64,000 bases of DNA from Candidatus Amarolinea dominans (GTDB lineage Bacteria; Chloroflexota; Anaerolineae; SSC4; Amarolineaceae): contig JADJYJ010000010.1 of the NCBI GenBank assembly GCA_016719785.1, positions 209,856 through 273,855 of the forward strand, written 5' to 3'. The notes under the pieces are model-generated. The model was given only the letters and a program-made list of their open reading frames with translations, did no database searches and was not told the origin of the DNA. Positions 10,308 through 19,732 of this stretch are shown here, in pieces. How positions within the stretch are numbered: position 1 is the first letter of the stretch; every line of letters starts with the position of its first letter. Made by a program: the position numbers and the translations under genes.

Positions 10308-11111
10308 TCACTGCCGCGCCGCCTTGAGTGAGAACATCAGCGGCAGGCTGCCGTCATGATCGGGCAGGCGCCACCAGTTGTCCGGGCCTTGCACCAGGCA
10401 GGGCAGCAGTTGTTCAGTGCAGAAGGGGAATTCGTGCAGGAACTCCAGGCGCAGGCCCGCGGCCGCCAACGCAGTGACGATTTCGCCCAGGCTGTGATTC
10501 CACTCGAAGCTGCGCGTGGCGTCCAGGGGCCGATCGCTGTCCGGGCTGGCGATTTCCCAGGCCTGCGGCTCCGGCGTGGTGAAGTAGGAGTAGGCCAGGC
10601 GCAGGTCCCGCACGCGGCGGGCATCCTCGCGGAAGACGCGGCCCAGGGGATGGAATTCGGCCAGGTAGAAGAAGCCGCCGGGTTGCAGGTACGAGGCGAT
10701 GATCTCGGCCCAGGCGGGCAGGTCGGGCAGCCAGCTCAGGACGCCGAACGAGCTGGTGACGATGTCGAACGCGCCTGGCAAGAGGCCCGGCAGATCGTAG
10801 AGGTCCGCGGCCAGGAAGGTGGCCGGCAGATGCAGCGTGCGGCTCAGGCCCTGCGCCGCGGCGATGGCCGTGGTGGAGAAATCCACGCCGGTGACCTGCG
10901 CGCCCCGCCGCGCCCAGCCCAGCGCGGCCAGTCCCAGGTGACATTGCAGATGCAGCAGGCGCTTGCCCGCCACCGGCCCAACCTCCGCCAGCTCCAGCGC
11001 GGTCAGGCCGTCGAGGGCCTCCGCGCCTGTCGCCGGCAGGTTGGCCGCAGCCTGCCCGGCCAACTCATCCCACAGCCGACGGTTGTTTTCGGAAATACTC
11101 GACCGCGCCAT
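10308..11111 (-). CDS. SAM-dependent class I methyltransferase
   Basis: A 267-residue methyltransferase of the Methyltransf_11/25 type. Motif I is at residues 50-60 as GKRLLHLQCHLG, where the usual GxGxG is replaced by LQCHLG, a form seen in a known subgroup; the acidic residue that contacts the SAM ribose follows in VTGVDFS. Motif IV-like sequence DIVTSSFGVLSWL and an EFHPL segment come later. The substrate cannot be read from the sequence. The gene is separated by about 280 bases from the downstream propeller gene and by about 45 bases from the upstream lipoprotein gene, so co-transcription with the latter is possible. Confidence 0.85.
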   Translation of the reverse strand: MARSSISENNRRLWDELAGQAAANLPATGAEALDGLTALELAEVGPVAGKRLLHLQCHLGLAALGWARRGAQVTGVDFSTTAIAAAQGLSRTLHLPATFLAADLYDLPGLLPGAFDIVTSSFGVLSWLPDLPAWAEIIASYLQPGGFFYLAEFHPLGRVFREDARRVRDLRLAYSYFTTPEPQAWEIASPDSDRPLDATRSFEWNHSLGEIVTALAAAGLRLEFLHEFPFCTEQLLPCLVQGPDNWWRLPDHDGSLPLMFSLKAARQ

Positions 11112-11155
11112 CCCTGCTCCTATGATCTGCTCAATCTTGTCTCAAGCCGTTGCCT

Positions 11156-12211
11156 TCATGGCCGATCAATCTCAGCCAGAATGTCATCCAGCACTCCGGC
11201 GTCTATCTGCGACCGCTCGGCCGTTTGCAGCAGCCAGCGTTCGATCCCGCGGTTGGCATCGGCGCGGCATGTTCTGGCGCCGCCCAGCTCGAAGCAGGCC
11301 GAGCCGCCAAAGACTTCGATGGTTTCTGGCATCCCATAGGGCGGCTGGTTGAAGTGAATCAAGACCGCGCGGTATCCCAGGCGGTCGGGATAGGGTGCAA
11401 CCAGGCCTGGCGCAAGGCCGCTCAAGCGTGTGATGAGTTCGTGCTGTTGCGCGTCGGGCAGCGGCCAGACCGGATTGGGCCGGCCGGAGAAGATGTCCAG
11501 CTCCACGTAAGTCAACGCGCCGCGCAGCGAATCGAGCGTTTGGGGCGGCAGGGCAAAGCGCAGCGACGCGCCAATCTGGCGGATGTGCGCCATGTCGGCG
11601 ACCAGGATCAGGGTGCGGCTGTGCTCATAGGCCCTGGGATACTGCACGAACAACAATGCCTCGCCATCCGGCTGTTGCTGGTCTTCCGAAGGCAGAATCA
11701 GACAGGCCGGCTGCCCAGCCACCTGCAGAGGTTCGACACGCGGCTGACTGCCGGTGCGCGGGTTGGGATCGCGCTTCACCCACTCCGCACACACCGCTTC
11801 GGCGGTCTCCGCGACCATGTGCGAGGCGCTCAGGCCGAAAAAGCCGTCTTCCCCGCGGAAAAGCGCGATATCGTCAGAGGCGGCCGGGCGCCAGTGCGCG
11901 GGATAGGTCAAGGTGATGCTCAGCTCCGTGCTGGCGTAGATCTGCCACGTGGACGGCGGCTGCTCGTTCGCTGTACTGCCCTGGGCGGGCGCTCCTGCCG
12001 CACTGATCGGCGTGACCCTGGGGTTCGACGCGAACGGGTCTGGCGCAACCGTCGGTGGGGTCGGCGCGGCCTGGCAAGAGAGCAGCAGCAGGGCCAGCGC
12101 AAGGCTCAGCAGCCGCTGCGGCCAACGCCGTCGGGCTGGATTGCCCGCGGGCGATGGGGAGATCTTGTTGGAGAATTTGCCCTGCAGCAGCGCAAATTGC
12201 CGTATGTCCAT
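11156..12211 (-). CDS. Lipoprotein with an 'LDIFSGRPNP' domain
   Basis: A 351-residue predicted lipoprotein. After about 30 basic and polar residues comes a hydrophobic stretch and a lipobox ending in LLLLSC. The middle resembles the PsbP/DUF1795-like 'Tyr-Pro-His-Trp' solute fold (LTYPAHWRPA). The C-terminal third begins YVELDIFSGRPNPVWPL, a motif recurring in secreted proteins of unknown function. ATG 12211 was chosen; it lies 5 bases after the stop of the HTH-TPR gene, so the two form an operon. The longer upstream frame overlaps that gene and was not used. Function unknown; it is probably the envelope partner regulated by, or acting with, the neighbouring HTH protein. Confidence 0.75.
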   Translation of the reverse strand: MDIRQFALLQGKFSNKISPSPAGNPARRRWPQRLLSLALALLLLSCQAAPTPPTVAPDPFASNPRVTPISAAGAPAQGSTANEQPPSTWQIYASTELSITLTYPAHWRPAASDDIALFRGEDGFFGLSASHMVAETAEAVCAEWVKRDPNPRTGSQPRVEPLQVAGQPACLILPSEDQQQPDGEALLFVQYPRAYEHSRTLILVADMAHIRQIGASLRFALPPQTLDSLRGALTYVELDIFSGRPNPVWPLPDAQQHELITRLSGLAPGLVAPYPDRLGYRAVLIHFNQPPYGMPETIEVFGGSACFELGGARTCRADANRGIERWLLQTAERSQIDAGVLDDILAEIDRP

Positions 12212-12216
12212 TTCGT

Positions 12217-13758
12217 TTACTCCTGTCGTAACCGTGCGCGCACCGCGTCGTCGAAGGGATTTTGCCCGGCTTGCGCCGCGGCCAGCCAGGCGCGGTGGGT
12301 CGTTGCCAGCGCGTCGCGGCCGGCGAACGCTTGACCGCCCAGCCAGGTCAAGAACGCCTGTAGGTCTTGCGCGGTTCCCGGCCAATGGCCCTGGCTGGCC
12401 CGGGCCAGGGCGCGGCCGTCGAAGGCCAGCGGCGAGGCCCGCTGCTCGATGGCGCGGTCGCAATAGGGCAGGGCCAGGTCGGGCTGGTTGTCGAGCGCAA
12501 AGGCCCAACAGAGCGCAGCCAGGCCGCGGGCGTCGTCGGGCTGCTGCGCCAGCAGGGCGTTGAAATCGGCCTGCCACTGCGCCGGGCGATCGAGGCGCAC
12601 GTAGGCCAGCCCGCGATTGAGCAGGGCTGCGCCGCTGGCGGGCGTCAGGGCCAGGGTCTGCGAGTAGAAGGCAATGGCCGCGGGCAGATCGGCCGGGCGG
12701 CTGCGCTGATTGACATAACCTGATAGGAACGCCAGGGTGGCGGCCGCCTCATGCTCGCTCGGCGCCTGCGCCGCGGCCTGGTTGAAGGCAGAATTGGCCT
12801 GATCCCACGCGTCCTGCTGACTGGACAGGAGTCCCAGGGTCAGCAAGGCCAGGCTGCGCACCTCGTTGGGGCGGCCGGCGTGGATGGGAAAGGAGAGGGA
12901 CGCGGGCGCGGCCAGCAGGGAATCGAGAAGCGAGGCGGTCGGCGCCGCGTCCGCGGTCAGGATGACATAATGAACGGGCTGCAGATCGTCAGGAAAACCG
13001 GTTTCGGCGTCGGTGAAGTTGTCGCGACGCCAGAGGAGGAGGCTGGCCCGGCTGCGGGTGCGGGCATCGGCGGCCGCGGTCAGGTCAGGCACGGCCGCGG
13101 GCCACTCGATCAGCTCGGTGACGGCCCCTTGCCGCGCCGCGTGCAGTTCGCGCTGCAGGCCGGCCTGGACTTGAAGCGAGGCCTGGTCGCCTGCGGCCGG
13201 CCGCGTGAAATCTACCCGCGACGCCAGCAGAATCAGCGCCTGGCCGGGGCGGGGCGTGGGAAAGGCGCGGCTGCCGGGCTGCGGCCGTGCAACCAGGACG
13301 CCCGCCAGGGCCAGGATGAGCAGGCCGATCAGCGCCAGCGCCAGGCGGGCGATCAGAACAGGGCGCGGCGTCGCGGCGGGGGTTGGAGTGGCTGTTTTCA
13401 CGGGCGGGGCGGGCGGGGCGGGCGGGGCGGCCGGCGCGGGGGCCGGTTCCACAGGCGCGGGCGCGAGCGGTGAGGGTTGCAGGTTGGCCGGGGCAGCGGG
13501 GGCGGTCAGGCTGGCGACCGGCAGAGCGGCGATGGGAGCAAAGCCGGCGGCCAGCAGGAGCGCGTCGGTCTCCTCGGGCGAGAGGCGCAGTTTGGCTGCG
13601 CCGGCCAGCACATCATCGCGCTGGCGCGGTCGTTCGCTCAGGCCTTCCTTCCAGCGGAAGATGGTCTGCCGGCGCACACCGATGGCGCGCGCCATTTCGC
13701 TGTCGCTGACGCCGGTGCGCACCATATATTGTGTCAGAAGTTCGGCAAATGTGGTCAT
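12217..13758 (-). CDS. HTH (Cro/C1-type) membrane-anchored TPR protein
   Basis: A 513-residue protein with an N-terminal helix-turn-helix of about 60 residues (SEMARAIGVRRQTIFRWKEG), a Pro/Ala-rich linker, one membrane helix (LIARLALALIGLLILALAGVL split across about 145-175), and a C-terminal extracytoplasmic region with tetratricopeptide-like repeats (AIAFYSQTLALTPASGAALLNRGLAYVRL). Such one-component membrane regulators could couple an envelope signal to DNA binding. ATG 13758 starts the HTH; the upstream extension has no family resemblance. Two ATGGTAC direct repeats lie directly upstream (13766 and 13778) and may be its own operator. It is the first gene of an operon with the lipoprotein. 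Confidence 0.8.
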   Translation of the reverse strand: MTTFAELLTQYMVRTGVSDSEMARAIGVRRQTIFRWKEGLSERPRQRDDVLAGAAKLRLSPEETDALLLAAGFAPIAALPVASLTAPAAPANLQPSPLAPAPVEPAPAPAAPPAPPAPPVKTATPTPAATPRPVLIARLALALIGLLILALAGVLVARPQPGSRAFPTPRPGQALILLASRVDFTRPAAGDQASLQVQAGLQRELHAARQGAVTELIEWPAAVPDLTAAADARTRSRASLLLWRRDNFTDAETGFPDDLQPVHYVILTADAAPTASLLDSLLAAPASLSFPIHAGRPNEVRSLALLTLGLLSSQQDAWDQANSAFNQAAAQAPSEHEAAATLAFLSGYVNQRSRPADLPAAIAFYSQTLALTPASGAALLNRGLAYVRLDRPAQWQADFNALLAQQPDDARGLAALCWAFALDNQPDLALPYCDRAIEQRASPLAFDGRALARASQGHWPGTAQDLQAFLTWLGGQAFAGRDALATTHRAWLAAAQAGQNPFDDAVRARLRQE

Positions 13759-13765
13759 GGGTTCG

Positions 13766-13784
13766 ATGGTACGCCAAATGGTAC
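13766..13784. promoter_or_regulatory. Candidate operator: direct repeats of ATGGTAC
   Basis: ATGGTAC occurs at 13766-13772 and again at 13778-13784, 12 bases apart and 8 bases upstream of the HTH gene start. One-turn-spaced direct repeats next to a HTH regulator suggest autoregulation. This is inference only. Confidence 0.35.
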
Positions 13785-13795
13785 ACAACTGGCTC

Positions 13796-13823
13796 TTGAA
13801 GTGTGCAGGGCCGGCCCTATAAT
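13796..13823 (+). promoter_or_regulatory. Candidate sigma70 promoter for the VWA lipoprotein
   Basis: TTGAAG (13796-13801), 16-bp spacer, TATAAT (13818-13823), leading to the VWA gene about 150 bases downstream and divergent from the HTH gene. Confidence 0.5.
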
Positions 13824-13981
13824 CACTCGTAGAACGGCCCGGCGAAGCCAATTATACCCGAAAGCCAACGTCTCGATGAAATCTGAAACCGGGCCGGGAG
13901 AGCGGGCGTCTTGCCCGCCAGGTTCCTGGACGCTGGCGCCCCCCACGGGTGGTTCTGCAGCGCAAGAAAGGAGTGAGCACC

Positions 13982-15469
13982 ATGTTTACGAAGAAATTTC
14001 TGTTGGTTGGTTCGTTGTTGATGGGCGTGATCCTGCTGTTGAGTTCATGCGGGGGATCGGTGCCGGACAGTGCGAAGTCGCGCAGCCGCGGTGTGATCGA
14101 GTCGGGCGGTATTGCGCCGGCCGAGGAGCTGCGTGTGGCGGAGTATCTCAATTACTATGAGCAGCACTTTGCGGCGCCGGTCAACACGGCGCTGGGACTC
14201 GACCTGCGCCTGGGCAATGGCCGCTTGCCGGCCGAGGGCGGCGAGGCCTGGCTGCAGGTGGGCATTCAGGCGCGCAGCGAGGCCAACGAGGCCATTGCGC
14301 CGCTCAACCTGGCGCTGGTGATTGACTGCAGCGGCTCGATGAGCGCGGCCGAGAAGATGCCGTATGTCAAAGAATCGCTGCGGGTCTTCTTGCGCAGTCT
14401 GGCGTCCAACGATCGGGTTGCCATCGTGACCTACAGTGACCGCGCCGAGCTGCTCGTTTCCCCGCAGCAGGTGGGCGACGGCGGCTGGATCGAGAGCGCG
14501 GTGGAGCGCCTGACCACGAACGGCAATACGAACCTGCATGCGGGCATGATGTTGGGCTTGCAGGTGGTGGAGGCGAACTTCGATGTCCGCCGCAACAACC
14601 GGGTCATCCTGCTGACCGACGGCATCGCCAACAACGGTGTGACCGATTCCGGTCAGATTGCCGCGGATGCGCGGGCTTTCAACGACCGCGGTATCTACCT
14701 CTCTACGATTGGCCTGGGCCACGATTTCAACGATGCGCTGCTCAGCCAGTTGGCCCGCCAGGGCAAGGGCGGCTATCACTTCATTGATTCGGCCGCGGAA
14801 ATGGACAAGGTCTTTCGCGAGGAAGCGGCCGGTCTGATGCAGAAGGTGGCCGAGGCGGTCTCGGTTCTCCTGCAGCCGCAGGCCGGGGTGCGGGTGGTCA
14901 GCGTGACGGGCTTCGACGGCACGCCGCCGGCCGGGCCGCTGAACGTGCAGTTGCATGATATGGGAACGGGCGACAGCCAGGTGGTGATGGTGCGCCTGGA
15001 AGTGACGCCTGGCCGCCGGGGCGGCCGGCCGCTGCTGGATGTGACGCTGCGCTATCGCGATCTGTTTGCGCAGAAGGATGAATCGCTGGATGGACAGGCC
15101 ACGGTAGACGCGGGTTACATCACCGGCTATGACCCTCTGTGGGACCTGGAAGTGCTGCGCAACGTCACCATTCAACGCACGGCCGAGGGGCTGCGGGAGA
15201 TTGCCCGCCTGTACCAGGCGCGGCGCTACGAGGAGGCCTGGGACCTGGCCTTTCGCCTGGAGCAGGCGCTGCGCCATGTCGCCAGCCTGACCGGCGAGGC
15301 GCAGATGATGCAGGACGCCGACTTGATGCGCACCTACCAGGAGACCCTGGCGCGCTGGGTGCAGCAGGAGACGGGCCGTCTGCCGGAATCATCCGCGCCG
15401 GAGCGCCCGTCACGCGGCCGTGAGGCGACGCCTCTGCCCGACGAGGCGCCGACCATCGAGATTCGTTGA
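13982..15469 (+). CDS. VWA-domain lipoprotein
   Basis: A 495-residue predicted lipoprotein: MFTKKFLLV, a hydrophobic stretch and lipobox LLLSSC. The von Willebrand factor A domain carries a complete metal-ion site (ALVIDCSGSMS, D-x-S-x-S) at about 110-300, with the later Thr and Asp of the MIDAS in TTNGNTN and LLTDGIANNG. After it comes a beta-rich region and a helical tail (ARLYQARRYEEAWDLAFRLEQALRH). ATG 13982 is preceded by GAAAGGAG at 13966-13973. VWA lipoproteins of the CoxE/YfbK-like type act as cell-surface or periplasmic protein-binding modules. The gene is followed by another lipoprotein gene on the same strand; no AAA partner is seen here. Confidence 0.87.
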   Translation: MFTKKFLLVGSLLMGVILLLSSCGGSVPDSAKSRSRGVIESGGIAPAEELRVAEYLNYYEQHFAAPVNTALGLDLRLGNGRLPAEGGEAWLQVGIQARSEANEAIAPLNLALVIDCSGSMSAAEKMPYVKESLRVFLRSLASNDRVAIVTYSDRAELLVSPQQVGDGGWIESAVERLTTNGNTNLHAGMMLGLQVVEANFDVRRNNRVILLTDGIANNGVTDSGQIAADARAFNDRGIYLSTIGLGHDFNDALLSQLARQGKGGYHFIDSAAEMDKVFREEAAGLMQKVAEAVSVLLQPQAGVRVVSVTGFDGTPPAGPLNVQLHDMGTGDSQVVMVRLEVTPGRRGGRPLLDVTLRYRDLFAQKDESLDGQATVDAGYITGYDPLWDLEVLRNVTIQRTAEGLREIARLYQARRYEEAWDLAFRLEQALRHVASLTGEAQMMQDADLMRTYQETLARWVQQETGRLPESSAPERPSRGREATPLPDEAPTIEIR

Positions 15470-15481
15470 GGGGCCAGTAAC

Positions 15482-15498
15482 GCAAGCCTCCGGCTTGC
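15482..15498. repeat. Short GC-rich palindrome (REP-like)
   Basis: GCAAGCC-TCC-GGCTTGC forms a 7-bp hairpin just after the VWA gene. The same design recurs at 42229, 42289 and 42338, suggesting a dispersed palindromic family. Confidence 0.55.
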
Positions 15499-15597
15499 AT
15501 CGTCGGCGCACCGGTGAAGGGTGTATTCTTGCAGTCGAATTGGCGGGCAGGCGCCAGGTCTGTCCGCTGCCTCGATGAAAGATGCAGGGAGGAGATC

Positions 15598-16527
15598 ATG
15601 ACAACGTGGTGCAAGAGGAATCTGCCGATGATGCGGATGCGGTGCTGGATCGCGGCTGTCATCGTGGCCGCGGGGCTGTGTACACCGTTGTTGCTGGTTG
15701 CCTGTTCGACACCCAGTTCACCTTTGACGGCATCGTTGGAATTGGAAGGTCGGCCGGCCCTGGGCAAGCCTTTTGCGCTACGGCTGAAAATGCGCACCTT
15801 GATGGCCCTCACCGATGTGAAGTGGTGGTTTTATGTGCCGGCCGGCATGGATCTGCTCGACGCATCTCGCGAACCGTCAATTGACATGGAGCCGGGTCGA
15901 ACCTACGTTATCACCGCCACTGCACGGATTGTAGAGAACGGGTATCATGTCGTGGAAGCTATGGGTTGGAAGGAGACTCTTGCTAGATCGTATTACGCTC
16001 GTAGTGAGAAGATTTATATGCTGGTGGAAGGCGAAGACATCTGGCTCAGCCATAGCCCACCGCCTAATCACTGGAACCTCGCAAATCCAAACGTATCAGT
16101 CGTACAGTTCCAACCGGAACTGGTTCAGAACCGGTTGTATTTGTCAGGCGCCCTGGCCTTGAACCAACCGGTGACCCTGGTCTATGAAGTAACGCCGTTG
16201 GTAGACCTTCAGCTTGCCACGGTAGGGCTTACAGTCCCGACTGGCGGTCTGGAATCAGGTGAGCCGTGCGTAGAAGCGGAGGATGCTGCTCTGGCGGCAG
16301 TCTTCGAATTCTCTAGTCATGAGGATGGCGTGTATCGCTGGTTTGGTCCCATGAAACGCCAGCAGACCTACTCGTTTTATGTGACCCTGATAGCAACGGC
16401 CGCTGGGGAAGGCGGCGTGCGAGCGGTTGTATCGGAAACCGGATCGGTTGGCTCTGTATCACGGCTCGCCATCGGAACAAGCCAATCCCTGGACCTGAGT
16501 CTATACTCACCGTCGTTGGCACGCTGA
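15598..16527 (+). CDS. Lipoprotein of unknown function
   Basis: A 309-residue predicted lipoprotein: a basic start, hydrophobic helix and lipobox ending LLLVAC. The mature part is beta-rich, with LEGRPALGKPFALRLKMRT near the start, suggesting an Ig-like or bacterial surface fold (compare 'GKPFTLTVRV' segments of such domains). ATG 15598 follows a strong GGGAGGAG site (15588-15594). The TGA stop at 16525 is in frame with the LVIVD-repeat stretch that follows, so the two could once have been one reading frame or been joined by deletion. I recognise no enzyme motif. Confidence 0.7.
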   Translation: MTTWCKRNLPMMRMRCWIAAVIVAAGLCTPLLLVACSTPSSPLTASLELEGRPALGKPFALRLKMRTLMALTDVKWWFYVPAGMDLLDASREPSIDMEPGRTYVITATARIVENGYHVVEAMGWKETLARSYYARSEKIYMLVEGEDIWLSHSPPPNHWNLANPNVSVVQFQPELVQNRLYLSGALALNQPVTLVYEVTPLVDLQLATVGLTVPTGGLESGEPCVEAEDAALAAVFEFSSHEDGVYRWFGPMKRQQTYSFYVTLIATAAGEGGVRAVVSETGSVGSVSRLAIGTSQSLDLSLYSPSLAR

Positions 16528-16557
16528 GCGAGGGGCGCCGCAACTCGCATTGGTGGT

Positions 16558-17514
16558 TTGGGCAATGTACTTCCCACTTGGTCACACACGCGGCCTCTGC
16601 CCGACGCAGAGAGCCGCCTACAAATCATTGATGTCAGCGATCCTGGTGAACCTGCATGGCGGGGCAAGTACGATTCGTTGGGGCATGTTAGCGCTGTCAG
16701 CGTAGTGAGCAGCCTGGCCTATGTGACCGATGAGGCCAGCGGGCTACAGATCATTGACCTGAGTAACCCGGCCAATCCCATTTGGCGCGGCGTGTACGAT
16801 ACGCCGGGATATGCCATGGCCGTAAGCGTGGTGGGCAGTCTGGCTTATGTAGCCGATGGGAGCGGCTTGCAGATCATTGACGTCAGCAACCCGGCCAATC
16901 CCACCTCGCGCGGTGAAGCGATTGTCCAGGGAAGCGTGAATGGTGTTGACGTCATGAATGGCCTGGCCTATGTGACTGATGGGGGAGGTCTGCAGATCAT
17001 TGATGTAACTGACCCGACCAATCCGTTCCTGCGCGGCAGGTGCGATACGCTGGGGACGACGCAGAATGTCAGCGTTGTGGGGAGCCTGGCCTATGTGGTT
17101 GCATGGGATTACGGCTTGCAGATCATTGACGTGAGTAACCCGGACTTGCCATACTTGCGCAGCGCGTACGATACGCCGGGGTTTGCGCAAGGGATCAGTC
17201 TTCTGAACAATTTTGCCTATGTGGCCGATGGCAGTAGCGGCCTGCAGATCATTGATGTCAGCAATCCGGCCAACCCCTTCCTGCTCGGCGAGTACGATAC
17301 GCCGAGGTTTGCCGAAAGCGTTAGCGTGGCGGGAAGTCTGGCCTATGTGGCCGATGAGGCCGGTCTGCAGATTATCGAGGTCAGCGACCCGGCTAATCCA
17401 ATCCTGCGCGGTGCGTACGATACCCCGGGAGAATCAGCTGATGTCAGCGCGGTGGGCGACCTGGTCTATTTGACTGCCAGGGAGGGTGGCCTGCTGATTC
17501 TGCGAATCCATTGA
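16558..17514 (+). pseudogene. Headless LVIVD-repeat protein copy (5'-truncated paralogue)
   Basis: The frame from TTG 16558 gives 318 residues made of LVIVD-type repeats (PF08309 style: LQIIDVSNPANP, YDTPG, SLAYVAD). It has no signal peptide and no Thr/Pro linker, and it begins in the middle of a repeat (SRLQIIDVSDPG), unlike the complete paralogues at 17626 and 19733. It holds about seven repeats, half their number. Its last 108 bases are almost identical to the end of the 17626 gene, including the ending LLILRIH. No convincing ribosome site precedes TTG 16558. I read it as a truncated duplicate, possibly still translated by re-initiation after the lipoprotein stop. Confidence 0.6.
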
Positions 17515-17573
17515 CGTATGGTTAGGGTGCGGCCTGTTGGGGGGTTTCCCGGATGACCCTGAAGTGCCCGCCC

Positions 17574-17616
17574 ATGAATGAATGAATGAATGAACTGACA
17601 TCTGACAAGGAAGAGG
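17574..17616 (+). repeat. Tetranucleotide repeat in the 5' leader (copy 1)
   Basis: Tandem (ATGA)n repeats between 17574 and 17594 sit about 30 bases upstream of the ribosome site of the LVIVD gene at 17626. The same leader, with a different repeat number, stands before the paralogue at 19733. Confidence 0.6.
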
Positions 17617-17625
17617 AGGAACAGT

Positions 17626-19617
17626 ATGAACCACTTGTCTATCACGCCTGGCGTGCGCGGCCGCAAGGGGGGATCGTTGGCGGTGGCGGCTGTCATCGCC
17701 GGGATGGCAATGCTGCTGTTGGCGAGCGGGATGCAGACGCCGCTGCTGGCGGCTACGCCCGTTGACCGGGCCGTGGTTGCCAGCACGCCTGGCGCCGCGC
17801 AGGTGTTCTTGCCTCATGTGCCGCGCCAGGCGACGCCAACGCCAACGCCTACGTCGTGGATCGAGCTGGTCGGGCAGATCGGCGGGGTTATCATGGCCGT
17901 GGATGTGCAGGGGAGCTACGCCTATGTCGGCGTTGGGCCTCGCTTGGTGATTCTAAACGTCAGTGACCCGGCTCATCCTGTGCTTGTTGGACAAAGTCCT
18001 GCCCTACCCGCGCTTGTGCAGGGCGTGAGTGTGGTGGGCAGCCTGGCCTATGTGGCCGATGGCAGTAGCGGCCTGCAGATCATCGAGGTCAGCAATCCGG
18101 CCAATCCCATCCTGCGCGGCGCGTACGATACGCCGAGGTTTGCCGTAGGCGTCAGCGTGACGGGAAGTCTGGCTTATGTGGCTGATGGGGCCAGTCTGCA
18201 GATTATCGAGGCCAGCAACCCGGCCAACCCCTTCCTGCTCGGTGCATACGATACGCTGGGTGAGGCTGTTGGCGTGAGTGTGGTGGGCAGTCTGGCTTAT
18301 GTGGCTGATGAATGGGATGGTCTGCAGATCATAGATGTCAGCGACCCGGCCAATCCCCTCCTGCTCGGCGAGTACAGTGCGCCGGGGTATGCCAGCGACG
18401 TGAGCGTGGCGGAGAGCCTGGCCTATGTGGCCGCACGTGACGCTGGTCTGCGGATCATAGATGTCAGCGATCCGGCCAATCCCACCCTGCGCGGCGCGTA
18501 CGATACGCCGGGGATTGCTTTTCGCGTGAGCGTGAAAGGCAGTCTGGCGTTTGTCACCGATTGGAATAGCGGCCTGCAGATCATTGACGTCAAGAATCCG
18601 GCCAACCCCATCTGGCGCGGCACGTACGACACGCCGGGCGGCGCCTATGGCGTCAATGTGGAGGGCACCCTGGCCTATGTTACCGATAAATACAGCGGTC
18701 TTCAGATCATCAACGTCCGCAACCCGGCCAATCCCACCCTACGTGGTGCTTACAATTCGCCGGGGTATATTTGGGGCGTGAGGGTGGTAGGCAGCCTTGC
18801 CTATGTGGCCGATTATCACAATGGCTTGCAGATCATAGATGTCAGCAATCCGGCTAACTCCACCCTGCGCGGCGCGTACGCTACACCGGGGGAGGCCTAC
18901 GATGTCAGCGTGGTGGGAAGCCTAGCTTATGTGGCCGATGGGAACTACGGCGGCCTGCAGATCATTGACGTGGGCAACCCAACCAACCTCATCTGGCGTG
19001 GCGAATATGATACGTCGGGTGAGGCTATTGGCGTGAGTGTGGTGGGCAGCCTGGCTTATGTGGCCGATGGTTTGGGCGACCTGCAGATCATTGAGGTCAG
19101 CGACCCGGGCAATCCCACCTTGTGTTGCGTGATCGGCGCGCCGGGATCTGTCCAGGATGTGAGCGTGGTGGACAGCCTAGCCTACCTGGTCTATACGGCC
19201 GATCATGAAAGTGGTCTGTGGATCATTGATGTCGGCAATCCGTTCAACCCCACCCTGCTCGGCGAGTACAATACGCCGGGGGGCGCCGCTCGCGTGAGTG
19301 TGGTGGGAAGTCTGGCTTACGTGGCCGCTGGCAAAAGCGGCCTGCAGATCATAGATGTCAACAATCCGGCCAACCCCTTGCTGCTCGGCGAGTACGATAC
19401 GCCGGGGACTGCCGTTGGCGTGAGTGTGGTGGGCAATCTGGCCTTTGTGGCGGATGGATCGAGCGGCTTACAGATTGTTGACGTCAGCGACCCGTCCAAC
19501 CCCATCCTGCGCGGTGCGTACGATACCCCGGGAGAATCAGCTGATGTCAGCGCGGTGGGCGACCTGGTCTATTTGACTGCCAGGGAGGGAGGCCTGTTGA
19601 TTCTGCGAATCCACTGA
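17626..19617 (+). CDS. Secreted LVIVD-repeat protein, about 14 blades
   Basis: A 663-residue exported protein. A long signal peptide (RKGGSLAVAAVIAGMAML, then LLASGMQTPLLAA) is followed by VFLPHVPRQ and a short Thr/Pro linker. About fourteen repeats of roughly 42 residues follow, each of the form LQIIDVSNPANPxLRGAYDTPG-xxVSVVGSLAYVAD. Fourteen blades would make two seven-bladed propellers; LVIVD repeats are found in bacterial and archaeal surface proteins. ATG 17626 is preceded by GGAAGAGGAGG. The protein is probably surface-exposed or released; its ligand is unknown. It forms a direct-repeat pair with the next gene, including about 100 bases of identical leader. Confidence 0.88.
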   Translation: MNHLSITPGVRGRKGGSLAVAAVIAGMAMLLLASGMQTPLLAATPVDRAVVASTPGAAQVFLPHVPRQATPTPTPTSWIELVGQIGGVIMAVDVQGSYAYVGVGPRLVILNVSDPAHPVLVGQSPALPALVQGVSVVGSLAYVADGSSGLQIIEVSNPANPILRGAYDTPRFAVGVSVTGSLAYVADGASLQIIEASNPANPFLLGAYDTLGEAVGVSVVGSLAYVADEWDGLQIIDVSDPANPLLLGEYSAPGYASDVSVAESLAYVAARDAGLRIIDVSDPANPTLRGAYDTPGIAFRVSVKGSLAFVTDWNSGLQIIDVKNPANPIWRGTYDTPGGAYGVNVEGTLAYVTDKYSGLQIINVRNPANPTLRGAYNSPGYIWGVRVVGSLAYVADYHNGLQIIDVSNPANSTLRGAYATPGEAYDVSVVGSLAYVADGNYGGLQIIDVGNPTNLIWRGEYDTSGEAIGVSVVGSLAYVADGLGDLQIIEVSDPGNPTLCCVIGAPGSVQDVSVVDSLAYLVYTADHESGLWIIDVGNPFNPTLLGEYNTPGGAARVSVVGSLAYVAAGKSGLQIIDVNNPANPLLLGEYDTPGTAVGVSVVGNLAFVADGSSGLQIVDVSDPSNPILRGAYDTPGESADVSAVGDLVYLTAREGGLLILRIH

Positions 19618-19676
19618 TGCATAGTTAGCGAGCGGCCTGCCGCGGGGTTTCCTGGATGGCGCGGAAGTGCCCGCCC

Positions 19677-19710
19677 ATGAATGAATGAATGAACTGACTG
19701 ACTGACATCT
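19677..19710 (+). repeat. Tetranucleotide repeat in the 5' leader (copy 2)
   Basis: Here the leader has fewer GAAT units and extra GACT units (ACTGACTGACTGAC) compared with the 17574 copy, as expected from slippage of short tandem repeats. Confidence 0.6.
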
Positions 19711-19732
19711 GACAAGGAAGAGGAGGAACAGT

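Noticed and set aside
11212..12577. Longer start of the lipoprotein gene reaching into the HTH-TPR gene
   Set aside because: The first 120 residues are out-of-frame reading of the HTH-TPR gene; the lipobox starts at 12211.
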